Assembly: GCF_000221045.1 (NCBI RefSeq)
Contig: NC_015856.1
Location: 434,001 to 498,000, forward strand
Length of the DNA stretch: 64,000 nt
Direction of reading: 5' to 3'
Source: Collimonas fungivorans Ter331
GTDB taxonomy: Bacteria; Pseudomonadota; Gammaproteobacteria; Burkholderiales; Burkholderiaceae_D
Positions 55,209 to 64,000 of the stretch are shown one piece after another. The notes beneath the pieces were generated by a model that saw only the letters and a program-made list of their open reading frames with translations, was not told where the DNA came from and searched no databases. A program made the position numbers and the translations under genes. Each line of letters begins with the position of its first letter. Position 1 is the stretch's first letter.

Positions 55209-55903
55209 TGGCTAAGTTAACTAAACGCGCAAAAGCGATCAAGGCTAAAGTTGATCGCACCAAGGCATATCCATTCGACAACGCTGTTGCGTTGATCAAG
55301 GAATGCGCTACTGCAAAATTCAATGAATCGATCGATGTATCCGTCCAGTTGGGCGTTGATGCAAAGAAATCGGACCAAGTGGTCCGCGGTTCCGTCGTGC
55401 TGCCAGCCGGCACCGGCAAGACCGTTCGCGTTGCAGTATTTGCTTCCGGCGAAAAAGCCGAACAAGCTAAAGCTGCCGGCGCCGACATCGTTGGCATGGA
55501 AGACCTGGCTGAGCAGATCAAAGCCGGCAACATGCCTTTCGACATCGTGATCGCATCGCCAGATACCATGCGTATCGTTGGTACCCTGGGCCAGATCCTG
55601 GGACCACGCGGCCTGATGCCGAATCCGAAGGTTGGCACCGTGACTGCTGACGTTGCAACTGCCGTCAAGAACGCAAAAGCCGGTCAAGTGCAGTACCGTA
55701 CCGACAAAGCCGGTATCGTTCACGCAACCATCGGTCGTAAATCGTTTAGCGATGCAGAATTGAAGTCCAACTTGTTGGCACTGATCGATGCATTGAGCAA
55801 AGCAAAGCCAGCCACCAGCAAGGGTGTATACCTGCGCAAGATCTCCTTGTCTTCGACAATGGGTGCCGGCGTTCGTGTCGATCAAACGACACTGGCAGCT
55901 TAA
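55208..55903 (+). CDS. rplA: 50S ribosomal protein L1
   Basis: Protein of 231 residues. Family segments are [20 protein letters not shown], then [20 protein letters not shown], and [18 protein letters not shown]. It binds 23S rRNA at the L1 stalk and represses its own message in E. coli. Coupled to rplK by a one-base overlap. Confidence 0.98.
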   Translation: MAKLTKRAKAIKAKVDRTKAYPFDNAVALIKECATAKFNESIDVSVQLGVDAKKSDQVVRGSVVLPAGTGKTVRVAVFASGEKAEQAKAAGADIVGMEDLAEQIKAGNMPFDIVIASPDTMRIVGTLGQILGPRGLMPNPKVGTVTADVATAVKNAKAGQVQYRTDKAGIVHATIGRKSFSDAELKSNLLALIDALSKAKPATSKGVYLRKISLSSTMGAGVRVDQTTLAA

Positions 55904-56241
55904 ATTAGAAGAATAAAGTCCTGGCTGCGCATGCGCAACCAGGCGAATCTTTGGGCTGGACCTGTATTGGCAGTAACGATGCAGGTCCAGGCAATCAAAG
56001 ACCGTTGGGCGGCGTGCATGCAGGTGGTGCACAAAGTTAAACACCAGGTGAGCGATCAGCTGGCACCCAACGCAGATGGTGTACCCGAACAAGTTTTGTA
56101 GTCTCATCGCTGCGTGTTGGTTCACTCTGAGTCATGCGCAAGTTCTGAACTCCTAACTTCGGACGCCGTGTTCGAACCGATGTGAGGTAAGCAGCCATTT
56201 GCGGTTGTGTAATATCCGAGCATCATTTTTGGAGGTTGATC
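55904..56241 (+). promoter_or_regulatory. L10 leader region upstream of rplJ
   Basis: A 338-base gap without a gene. It contains stable hairpins: CCTGG-TGCGC at 55920-55943 and CTGGACCTG/CAGGTCCAG at 55956-55964 and 55982-55990. In E. coli the L10-L7/L12 complex binds such a leader to repress rplJ and rplL. The position and structure fit that role; the exact binding site is not identified. Confidence 0.6.
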
Positions 56242-56739
56242 TTGAGTCTCAATCTGAATGACAAAAAGGCCGTAGTCGCCGAAGTCTCTGCAAAAGTTGC
56301 AAATGCACAGACTATCGTCGTGGCCGAATATCGTGGCATCCAGGTTGGTCACTTGACCCAACTGCGCGCTAATGCGCGTACCCAGGGTGTGTACTTGCGT
56401 GTATTGAAAAATACACTGGCACGTCGCGCCGTTGAAGGTACCGCGTTTGCCGACCTCGCCAAAGACATGACCGGCCCGTTGATCTATTCGATCTCCGAGG
56501 ACGCCGTTGCTGCTGCAAAAGTCATCAACGACTTTGCAAAAAGCAACGACAAACTGGTCGTCAAGGCAGGTAACTTCGCTGGTAAGTCGCTGGATAAGGC
56601 GGGTGTACAAGCGTTGGCAAACATTCCAAGTCGCGAAGTTCTGCTGGCCCAAGTTGTGGGCATGATGCAGATGCCGATCGCTGGATTTGTGCGTGGTTTG
56701 GCTGCTCTGGCAGCGAAAAAAGAAGCCGAAGCCGCTTAA
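56242..56739 (+). CDS. rplJ: 50S ribosomal protein L10
   Basis: Protein of 165 residues beginning [20 protein letters not shown]. The start is a TTG at 56242, placed six bases after GGAGG (56231-56235); another TTG at 56236 abuts the Shine-Dalgarno site and is unlikely. It forms the base of the L7/L12 stalk. Expression should be controlled by the leader upstream. Confidence 0.95.
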   Translation: MSLNLNDKKAVVAEVSAKVANAQTIVVAEYRGIQVGHLTQLRANARTQGVYLRVLKNTLARRAVEGTAFADLAKDMTGPLIYSISEDAVAAAKVINDFAKSNDKLVVKAGNFAGKSLDKAGVQALANIPSREVLLAQVVGMMQMPIAGFVRGLAALAAKKEAEAA

Positions 56740-56814
56740 TTAGCAAGCTTCAGGCGCTTTTTTTAGCGTTAGTACCAATCAGATGTATTTACTGTAAAAA
56801 ATTAGGAGTTTCAC

Positions 56815-57189
56815 ATGGCTTTTGATAAAGATGCATTCCTGACCCAGATCGATGGTCTGACTGTTATGGAATTGAATGACCTGGTTAAGGCATTCGAAGA
56901 GAAGTTCGGCGTTTCCGCAGCTGCTGTTGCAGTTGCCGGCGGCGCAGGCGGCGGCGCAGCTGCTGCAGTTGAAGAGCAAACCGAGTTCACCGTTATTCTG
57001 AAGTCTTTCGGCGCGAACAAGGTTGGCGTAATTAAGGCAGTTCGCGAAATCACCGGCCTGGGCTTGAAAGAAGCTAAAGACCTGGTTGACGGCGCACCGA
57101 AGCCACTTAAAGAAGGCGTTTCGAAAGCCGACGCTGAAGCAGCAGCCAAGAAATTGGTTGAAGCCGGCGCAGAAGCTGAAATCAAGTAA
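56815..57189 (+). CDS. rplL: 50S ribosomal protein L7/L12
   Basis: Protein of 124 residues with the N-terminal dimerisation domain, an Ala/Gly hinge ([18 protein letters not shown]) and the C-terminal factor-binding domain ([20 protein letters not shown]). TTAGGAG lies before the ATG. Stable hairpins follow before rpoB. Confidence 0.98.
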   Translation: MAFDKDAFLTQIDGLTVMELNDLVKAFEEKFGVSAAAVAVAGGAGGGAAAAVEEQTEFTVILKSFGANKVGVIKAVREITGLGLKEAKDLVDGAPKPLKEGVSKADAEAAAKKLVEAGAEAEIK

Positions 57190-57203
57190 TTTCAGCTTTT
57201 TAG

Positions 57204-57268
57204 AGCGCATTTATTGCGCTGGAGTCAAAGTGCAGAACTCTCGAAAAAGAGGGTTCGGCTTTGGCTCC
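57204..57268 (+). promoter_or_regulatory. Paired hairpins between rplL and rpoB (attenuator or processing site)
   Basis: AGCGCA/TGCGCT forms a small stem at 57204-57220. A longer one follows: GGAG-CAAAG (57221-57230) with CTTTG-CTCC (57259-57268), enclosing GAACTCTC/GAGGGTTC (57235-57256). In E. coli this gap holds an attenuator and an RNase III site that set the ratio of L12 to RNA polymerase subunits. The same role is inferred. Confidence 0.65.
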
Positions 57269-57458
57269 TTTGTCGTTTTTGATTTTGTTTAGCGCTTGTT
57301 GTTTTATTAAGCGTCCGTTGCCATCAAGCTCGAAGGGCTGAGACTTGAGGAATTGTTGGTTCAGACAGTGTAGCCAGACTATTAGTTTTGTCTAGTTTCA
57401 TTGAAAGATCCAGCGAATCCTGAATTCTCTATCCTTCCTGTCACTCACGGAGTGTTCA

Positions 57459-60400
57459 ATGCACTACTCATTTACTGAGAAGAAGCGTATTCGTAAATCT
57501 TTTGCGAAACGCGCTAACGTTCACCACGTTCCGTTCCTGCTGGCGACCCAGCTCGAGTCGTATCTTGGCTTTTTGCAAGCAGACAAAGTACCGTCTCAAC
57601 GTAAGAACGAGGGCCTGCAATCGGCTTTCACTTCTATTTTCCCTATCGTTTCGCACAATGGTTTTGCGCGTCTCGAGTTCTTGTCCTACGTGCTCGGCGA
57701 TCCGCCGTTCGACGTCAAGGAATGCCAACAGCGCGGATTGACGTTCGCGTCGCCGTTGCGCGCCAAGGTGCGCCTGGTGATCCTGGACAAGGAATCGCCG
57801 ACCAAGCCTGTGGTCAAGGAAATGAAGGAACAGGAAGTCTACATGGGCGAATTGCCGCTCATGACGACTACCGGTTCGTTCGTGATCAACGGCACCGAGC
57901 GCGTTATCGTGTCGCAGCTGCATCGTTCGCCAGGCGTGTTCTTTGAACATGACCGCGGCAAGACGCACTCGTCCGGCAAACTGCTGTTCTCGGCACGTAT
58001 CATTCCTTACCGCGGTTCCTGGCTCGACTTCGAGTTCGACCCGAAAGACATCCTGTTCTTCCGCGTCGACCGTCGCCGCAAGATGCCTGTCACGATCCTG
58101 CTGAAAGCGATCGGCATGTCGGTCGAGCAGATCCTGGCCAACTTCTTCGTGTTCGACAACTTTGCGTTGCGCAACGAAGGCGCCGAGATGGAATTCGTCG
58201 CAGAACGCCTGCGCGGCGAAGTCGCACGTTTCGACATCACCGACAAATCGGGCAAGGTCCTGGTCGCTAAAGACAAGCGCATCAACTCCAAGCACGTGCG
58301 CGACGTTGAAGCTGCCGGCATCAAACAGATCTCGGTACCGGAAGACTACCTGCTGGGCCGCGTCTTGGCGCGCAACATCGTTGACGGCGACACCGGCGAA
58401 GTAGTGGCCAACGCCAACGACGAGCTGACTGAAGAATTGCTGGCCAAGCTGCGTGAAGCTGACATCAGCGACATCCAGACCCTGTACACCAACGACCTGG
58501 ACCAAGGTAGCTACATTTCGCAGACCCTGCGCAGCGATGACACCAACGACCAGATGGCCGCTCGTGTCGCGATCTACCGCATGATGCGTCCTGGCGAACC
58601 GCCAACCGAAGATTCGGTCGAAGCGCTGTTCAACGGCCTGTTCTACAACGCTGATCGTTACGATCTGTCGGCTGTCGGCCGCATGAAGTTCAACCGCCGC
58701 ATCGGCCGCGATGAACTGACTGGCGCCATGACGCTGTCGAACGAAGACGTGCTGGCTGTGATCAAGATCCTGGTTGAATTGCGTAACGGCCGCGGCGAAG
58801 TGGACGATATCGATCACTTGGGCAACCGCCGCGTGCGTTGCGTCGGCGAACTGGCCGAGAACCAGTTCCGCGCCGGCCTGGTGCGGGTTGAGCGCGCAGT
58901 CAAGGAACGCCTCGGCCAAGCCGAAGCGGACAACCTGATGCCGCATGACCTGATCAATTCCAAGCCGATCTCGGCTGCCATCCGTGAGTTCTTCGGTTCG
59001 TCGCAGTTGTCGCAGTTTATGGACCAGACCAACCCGCTGTCGGAAATCACCCACAAGCGCCGTGTATCGGCACTTGGACCTGGCGGTCTGACCCGCGAGC
59101 GCGCTGGCTTTGAAGTGCGCGACGTGCATCCGACCCACTATGGCCGCGTGTGCCCGATCGAAACACCGGAAGGCCCGAACATCGGCCTGATCAACTCGCT
59201 GGCCTTGTATGCTCGCCTGAACGAATACGGTTTCCTCGAGACCCCGTACCGCAAGGTTGAAGACAGCAAGGTTACCGACCAGATCGATTATCTGTCGGCG
59301 ATTGAAGAAGGCCGCTACATCATCGCCCAGGCGAATGCGACCATCGACAAGTCCCTGAAGCTGTCCGATGAACTGGTATCCGCACGTGAAGCCGGCGAAA
59401 CCATCCTGGTATCGCCAGAGCGCGTGCAGTACATGGACGTGGCTCCAGGCCAGGTGGTGTCTGTTGCGGCATCGCTGATCCCGTTCCTCGAACACGATGA
59501 TGCGAACCGCGCATTGATGGGCGCCAACATGCAACGTCAGGCTGTTCCTTGCCTGCGCCCAGAGAAGGCCTTGGTCGGTACCGGTATCGAACGCACCGTG
59601 GCAGTTGACTCGGGTACTACCGTGCAGGCACTGCGTGGCGGTATCGTTGACTACGTCGATGCGGGTCGTGTGGTTATTCGCGTGAACGACGAAGAAGCGA
59701 CAGCGGGCGAAGTCGGTGTCGATATCTACAACCTGATCAAGTACACACGTTCCAACCAGAACACCAACATCAACCAACGGCCAATCGTGCAAGTTGGCGA
59801 CCGCGTCGCCAAGCACGACGTGATCGCCGATGGCGCATCGACCGATCTGGGCGAACTGGCCCTGGGCCAGAACATGCTGGTGGCGTTCATGCCGTGGAAC
59901 GGCTACAACTTCGAAGATTCGATCCTGATCTCCGAAAAAGTGGTGGCTGACGATCGCTACACGTCGATTCATATCGAAGAGTTGTCGGTGGTTGCACGCG
60001 ACACCAAGCTGGGCGCTGAAGAAATCACCCGTGACATCTCCAACCTGGCCGAAAACCAGCTGGCGCGTCTGGATGAATCCGGCATCGTCTACATCGGCGC
60101 TGAAGTCGAAGCCGGCGATACGCTGGTCGGTAAGGTGACGCCTAAGGGTGAAACCCAGCTGACGCCAGAAGAAAAGCTGCTGCGCGCGATCTTCGGTGAA
60201 AAAGCTTCGGACGTTAAAGATACATCGCTGCGCGTGCCTTCGGGCATGGTCGGCACTGTCATCGACGTTCAGGTGTTTACACGCGAAGGCATCCAGCGCG
60301 ACAAGCGCGCACAGCAGATCATCGACGATGAACTGCAGCGCTATCGCCTGGACCTGAACGACCAGTTGCGTATCGTTGAAGGCGATGCCTTCGAACGTCT

Positions 60401-61565
60401 GGAACGCATGTTGATCGGCAAGGTTGTCAACGGCGGTCCTAAGAAGCTGGCCAAGGGCAGCAAGCTGACCAAGGAATACCTGGCAGACCTGGACAAATAC
60501 CACTGGTTCGATATCCGCCCTGCGGACGACGATGCAGCGGTAGCGCTGGAAGCGATCAAGGAATCGATCGCCGAGAAGCGTCACCAGTTCGACCTGGCGT
60601 TCGAAGAAAAGCGCAAGAAGCTGACCCAAGGCGACGAGCTGCAGCCTGGCGTGCAAAAGATGGTCAAGGTTTACCTGGCTGTCAAACGCCGCCTGCAACC
60701 TGGCGACAAGATGGCCGGCCGTCACGGTAACAAGGGTGTGGTTTCGCGCATCCTGCCGATCGAAGACATGCCGCACATGGCCGACGGTACACCGGCAGAC
60801 ATCGTGCTGAACCCGCTGGGCGTTCCTTCGCGGATGAACATCGGTCAGGTTCTGGAAGTCCATCTGGGCTGGGCAGCCAAGGGTCTGGGCCTGCGCATCG
60901 GCGAAATGCTGAAGGCGCAAACCAAGATCGCGGAACTGCGCAAGTTCCTGACGACTATCTACAACGAATCCGGTAAATCGGAAGACCTGGATAGCCTGAC
61001 GGACGACGAGATCCTGCATCTGGCCAGCAACCTGAAAGCCGGCGTGCCGTTCGCGACGCCAGTGTTCGACGGTGCGCATGAAGATGAAATCCGCCGCATG
61101 CTGGATCTGGCCTATCCGGACGCCATCGCCAAGCAGCTGGGCATGACGCCTTCGAAGAACCAGGTCACGATGTATGACGGCCGTACCGGCGAAGCTTTCG
61201 AGCGCAGCGTTACTGTCGGCTACATGCATTACCTGAAACTGCACCATCTGGTCGATGACAAGATGCATGCACGTTCTACCGGTCCTTACTCGCTGGTTAC
61301 ACAGCAGCCTCTGGGCGGTAAAGCACAGTTCGGCGGCCAGCGTTTCGGTGAGATGGAAGTTTGGGCATTGGAAGCCTACGGCGCATCGTACGTGCTGCAG
61401 GAAATGCTGACAGTGAAGTCGGATGACGTGAACGGCCGTACCAAGGTGTATGAAAACCTGGTCAAGGGTGACCATGTGATCGATGCAGGCATGCCGGAAT
61501 CCTTCAACGTGCTGTTGAAGGAAATCCGCTCATTGGGCATCGATATGGACCTCGACCGCGAGTAA
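57459..61565 (+). CDS. rpoB: RNA polymerase beta subunit
   Basis: Protein of 1368 residues, full length. The rifampicin region reads [20 protein letters not shown] followed by [12 protein letters not shown]. The residues equivalent to E. coli Asp516, His526 and Ser531 are all present; only Asn518 is Thr, so classic rifampicin-resistance changes are not seen. Other conserved parts are [20 protein letters not shown], then [19 protein letters not shown], and [20 protein letters not shown]. The start [15 protein letters not shown] is standard. rpoC follows after 104 bases with a palindrome between. Confidence 0.99.
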   Translation: MHYSFTEKKRIRKSFAKRANVHHVPFLLATQLESYLGFLQADKVPSQRKNEGLQSAFTSIFPIVSHNGFARLEFLSYVLGDPPFDVKECQQRGLTFASPLRAKVRLVILDKESPTKPVVKEMKEQEVYMGELPLMTTTGSFVINGTERVIVSQLHRSPGVFFEHDRGKTHSSGKLLFSARIIPYRGSWLDFEFDPKDILFFRVDRRRKMPVTILLKAIGMSVEQILANFFVFDNFALRNEGAEMEFVAERLRGEVARFDITDKSGKVLVAKDKRINSKHVRDVEAAGIKQISVPEDYLLGRVLARNIVDGDTGEVVANANDELTEELLAKLREADISDIQTLYTNDLDQGSYISQTLRSDDTNDQMAARVAIYRMMRPGEPPTEDSVEALFNGLFYNADRYDLSAVGRMKFNRRIGRDELTGAMTLSNEDVLAVIKILVELRNGRGEVDDIDHLGNRRVRCVGELAENQFRAGLVRVERAVKERLGQAEADNLMPHDLINSKPISAAIREFFGSSQLSQFMDQTNPLSEITHKRRVSALGPGGLTRERAGFEVRDVHPTHYGRVCPIETPEGPNIGLINSLALYARLNEYGFLETPYRKVEDSKVTDQIDYLSAIEEGRYIIAQANATIDKSLKLSDELVSAREAGETILVSPERVQYMDVAPGQVVSVAASLIPFLEHDDANRALMGANMQRQAVPCLRPEKALVGTGIERTVAVDSGTTVQALRGGIVDYVDAGRVVIRVNDEEATAGEVGVDIYNLIKYTRSNQNTNINQRPIVQVGDRVAKHDVIADGASTDLGELALGQNMLVAFMPWNGYNFEDSILISEKVVADDRYTSIHIEELSVVARDTKLGAEEITRDISNLAENQLARLDESGIVYIGAEVEAGDTLVGKVTPKGETQLTPEEKLLRAIFGEKASDVKDTSLRVPSGMVGTVIDVQVFTREGIQRDKRAQQIIDDELQRYRLDLNDQLRIVEGDAFERLERMLIGKVVNGGPKKLAKGSKLTKEYLADLDKYHWFDIRPADDDAAVALEAIKESIAEKRHQFDLAFEEKRKKLTQGDELQPGVQKMVKVYLAVKRRLQPGDKMAGRHGNKGVVSRILPIEDMPHMADGTPADIVLNPLGVPSRMNIGQVLEVHLGWAAKGLGLRIGEMLKAQTKIAELRKFLTTIYNESGKSEDLDSLTDDEILHLASNLKAGVPFATPVFDGAHEDEIRRMLDLAYPDAIAKQLGMTPSKNQVTMYDGRTGEAFERSVTVGYMHYLKLHHLVDDKMHARSTGPYSLVTQQPLGGKAQFGGQRFGEMEVWALEAYGASYVLQEMLTVKSDDVNGRTKVYENLVKGDHVIDAGMPESFNVLLKEIRSLGIDMDLDRE

Positions 61566-61592
61566 TCCGTCGGACTGGTGCAGTACAGAGCA

Positions 61593-61620
61593 GTAGGGTG
61601 GGCAGCGTTGCCCGCCCTAC
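61593..61620. repeat. Palindromic repeat between rpoB and rpoC
   Basis: GTAGGGTGGGCA (61593-61604) pairs with TGCCCGCCCTAC (61609-61620) with one G-U pair. It is nearly the same element as at 38043-38070. It lies in the 104-base rpoB-rpoC gap and may be a REP-type repeat; being inside the transcript it could affect mRNA stability. Confidence 0.7.
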
Positions 61621-61669
61621 GCAGCAATAGTAAAGAATCTTAGTTTCTTCACGCCAACTGGAGTGATAC

Positions 61670-64000
61670 ATGAAAGCACTGCTCGATTTATTCAAGCAAG
61701 TTCAGCAAAACGAAACGTTCGACTCGATCAAGATCGGTCTGGCGTCGCCTGAAAAAATTCGTTCGTGGTCTTATGGCGAAGTAAAAAAGCCTGAAACCAT
61801 CAACTACCGTACCTTCAAGCCAGAGCGCGACGGTCTGTTCTGCGCCAAGATTTTTGGCCCGATCAAAGACTACGAATGCCTCTGCGGCAAGTACAAGCGT
61901 CTGAAGCACCGCGGTGTCATCTGCGAAAAGTGCGGCGTTGAAGTCACGCTGGCCAAGGTGCGCCGTGAGCGCATGGGCCATATCGAACTGGCTTCGCCGA
62001 CTGCGCATATCTGGTTCCTGAAATCGCTGCCGTCGCGTCTGGGCATGGTCCTCGACATGACCCTGCGGGATATCGAACGCGTCTTGTATTTTGAAGCCTA
62101 CGTCATCACCGATCCAGGCATGACGCCGCTGAAGCGTTGCCAGATCATGTCGGAAGACGACTACGCCGCCAAGTACGAAGAGTACGGCGACGATTTCACC
62201 GCATTCATGGGCGCCGAAGGCATCCGTGAGTTGCTGCGCGCGATCGATATCGACCGTGATGCGGAAACCCTGCGTCAGGAATTGAAAGAGTCGAAGTCCG
62301 AAGCCAAGATCAAGAAATACGCCAAGCGCCTGAAGGTGTTGGAAGCGTTCCAGCGTTCGGGCATCAAGCCTGACTGGATGATCATGGAAGTGTTGCCGGT
62401 GCTGCCGCCTGAGTTGCGTCCGCTGGTGCCGCTGGACGGCGGCCGTTTCGCCACCTCCGACCTGAACGACCTGTATCGCCGCGTCATCAACCGTAACAAC
62501 CGCCTGAAGCGCCTGATGGAATTGCGCGCGCCGGAAATCATCACCCGCAACGAAAAGCGGATGCTGCAGGAAGCGGTTGACTCGCTGCTGGACAACGGCC
62601 GTCGCGGCAAGGCAATGACTGGCGCCAACAAGCGTCCGCTGAAATCCCTGGCAGAAATGATCAAGGGCAAGGGCGGCCGTTTCCGTCAGAACTTGCTGGG
62701 CAAGCGCGTCGACTATTCCGGCCGTTCGGTGATCGTGGTGGGTCCACAGCTGAAACTGCATCAGTGCGGCTTGCCGAAACTGATGGCGCTGGAACTGTTC
62801 AAGCCATTCATTTTCCACAAACTGGAAGTGATGGGCATCGCCAGCACCATCAAGGCAGCCAAGAAGGAAGTTGAAAACCAGACTTCCGTGGTGTGGGACA
62901 TCCTGGAAGACGTGATCCGTGAACATCCGGTCATGCTGAACCGTGCGCCTACATTGCATCGCCTGGGTATCCAGGCGTTTGAGCCGGTCCTGATCGAAGG
63001 CAAGGCAATCCAATTGCACCCGCTGGTCTGCGCCGCATTCAACGCCGACTTTGACGGCGACCAAATGGCGGTCCACGTACCACTGTCGATCGAAGCACAG
63101 ATGGAAGCACGCACCTTGATGCTGGCTTCCAACAACATCCTGTTCCCATCGAACGGCGAACCGTCGATCGTACCGTCGCAGGATATCGTGCTGGGTCTGT
63201 ACTACGCCACCCGTGAGCAAATCAACGGTAAGGGCGAAGGCATGATGTTCCCTGACGTGTCGGAAGCGATCCGTGCCTACGACAACAAGGAAGTCGAGCT
63301 GACTACCCGCGTTACCGTGCGTATTACCGAGTATCCGAAGGATCCGGTAACTGGTGAGTTCGTCAAGACCATCAAGCGTTACGAAACCACTGTCGGCCGT
63401 GCGATCCTGTCGGAAATCCTGCCTAAGGGCCTGCCATTCACCGTGCTTAACCGCGCGTTGAAGAAGAAGGAAATCTCGAAGCTGATCAACACGGCATTCC
63501 GTAAGTGCGGCCTGCGCGCTACGGTGGTGTTTGCTGACCAACTGATGCAGTCCGGTTTCCGCCTGGCGACTCGTGCCGGCATCTCGATCTGCGTGGACGA
63601 CATGCTGGTACCGCCGCAAAAGGCAACCATCATCGCTACCGCAGAACAAGAAGTGAAACAGATCGAACAGCAATATTCGTCCGGTCTGGTGACTGCCGGC
63701 GAACGCTACAACAAGGTTGTGGACATCTGGGGCAAGGCCGGCGACGACGTCGGCAAGGCCATGATGGAACAGCTGAAGGTAGAAGACGTGGTGCGCCGCG
63801 ACGGCACCAAGGGTACGCAAGAATCGTTCAACGCCATTTACATGATGGCCGACTCCGGTGCGCGCGGTTCCGCAGCACAGATTCGTCAGCTGGCCGGTAT
63901 GCGTGGCCTGATGGCGAAACCGGATGGTTCGATTATCGAAACGCCGATCACCGCGAACTTCCGCGAAGGTCTGAACGTTTTGCAGTACTTCATTTCGACC
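61670..64000 (+). CDS. rpoC: RNA polymerase beta' subunit (partial, cut by window end)
   Basis: The first 777 residues are present, from the ATG at 61670 ([20 protein letters not shown]). The N-terminal zinc site is [20 protein letters not shown], and the catalytic Mg-binding motif [12 protein letters not shown] is visible near residue 460. The frame is open to the last base, so the 3' half lies outside. No frameshift was seen. Confidence 0.98.
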   Translation, partial: MKALLDLFKQVQQNETFDSIKIGLASPEKIRSWSYGEVKKPETINYRTFKPERDGLFCAKIFGPIKDYECLCGKYKRLKHRGVICEKCGVEVTLAKVRRERMGHIELASPTAHIWFLKSLPSRLGMVLDMTLRDIERVLYFEAYVITDPGMTPLKRCQIMSEDDYAAKYEEYGDDFTAFMGAEGIRELLRAIDIDRDAETLRQELKESKSEAKIKKYAKRLKVLEAFQRSGIKPDWMIMEVLPVLPPELRPLVPLDGGRFATSDLNDLYRRVINRNNRLKRLMELRAPEIITRNEKRMLQEAVDSLLDNGRRGKAMTGANKRPLKSLAEMIKGKGGRFRQNLLGKRVDYSGRSVIVVGPQLKLHQCGLPKLMALELFKPFIFHKLEVMGIASTIKAAKKEVENQTSVVWDILEDVIREHPVMLNRAPTLHRLGIQAFEPVLIEGKAIQLHPLVCAAFNADFDGDQMAVHVPLSIEAQMEARTLMLASNNILFPSNGEPSIVPSQDIVLGLYYATREQINGKGEGMMFPDVSEAIRAYDNKEVELTTRVTVRITEYPKDPVTGEFVKTIKRYETTVGRAILSEILPKGLPFTVLNRALKKKEISKLINTAFRKCGLRATVVFADQLMQSGFRLATRAGISICVDDMLVPPQKATIIATAEQEVKQIEQQYSSGLVTAGERYNKVVDIWGKAGDDVGKAMMEQLKVEDVVRRDGTKGTQESFNAIYMMADSGARGSAAQIRQLAGMRGLMAKPDGSIIETPITANFREGLNVLQYFIST

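Noticed and set aside
58950-59110. Possible rifampicin-resistance change in rpoB
   Set aside because: The key Asp, His and Ser positions are wild type; the Thr at the position equivalent to Asn518 looks like natural variation.
57468-61475. Antisense ORF of 1335 codons across rpoB
   Set aside because: It is the mirror of rpoB codon bias, has no recognisable domain and no ribosome site; rpoB itself is complete.
61688-63820. Antisense ORF of 710 codons across rpoC
   Set aside because: Codon-bias shadow of rpoC without recognisable domains.

Overview
The window looks like chromosomal DNA of a betaproteobacterium, most likely Oxalobacteraceae (Collimonas, Herbaspirillum or Janthinobacterium relatives). 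The evidence is the order tRNA-Tyr, tRNA-Gly, tRNA-Thr, tuf, tRNA-Trp, secE, nusG, rplK, rplA, rplJ, rplL, rpoB, rpoC at the right end, the betaproteobacterial-type porin, glmS and glmU, and the many LysR regulators. The genus is inferred from protein character and gene order and could not be checked by search.

Layout. 1-2549: tail of a TonB-dependent receptor followed by its own exbB-exbD-tonB set. 2689-4800: Tat-exported phosphocholine-type phospholipase C. 4801-5794: nearly empty, with one small hypothetical gene and a scar of an IS3-type transposase. 5795-10642: a LacI regulator divergent from a four-gene operon (histidine-box membrane oxygenase, Rieske ferredoxin, ferredoxin reductase, sugar-isomerase-like TIM barrel) that resembles the rhizopine demethylase genes mocDEF. 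10784-16508: a LysR regulator and a gamma-glutamyltransferase lipoprotein locus (truncated VOC copy, GGT, intact VOC, orphan amino-acid binding protein, double-length RidA protein). The promoter and start of the VOC gene are duplicated on both sides of GGT.

16664-34394 is an accessory redox and detoxification region. It holds three old yellow enzymes, two near-identical NTF2-like proteins around an exported esterase, an ester cyclase, an SDR, an aldo/keto reductase, an orphan branched-chain-type binding protein, and several LysR regulators plus one AraC regulator. Decay is visible throughout: a HAD-like tail, a PhzF half-gene joined to an IS21 istA fragment, a frameshifted beta-lactamase-like remnant, and IS terminal repeats at 35016-35554.

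35592-51511 returns to housekeeping genes: glmS and glmU flanking a divergent Lrp-type regulator, an M14 peptidase, a porin, a YXWGXW lipoprotein, a YegP-like protein, ttcA, folB, a FolM-like SDR, a MidA-type methyltransferase, arsC, kefC, kefF and a gamma-glutamyl hydrolase. From 51638 a consensus sigma-70 promoter starts the tRNA-tuf-sec-nus-ribosomal protein-RNA polymerase block, which runs off the right end inside rpoC.

The most unusual items are the moc-like oxygenase operon, the GGT locus with its duplicated regulatory region, and the repeated GTAGGGTGGGCA palindrome found both after the Lrp-type gene and between rpoB and rpoC. No CRISPR array, prophage or replication origin was seen.
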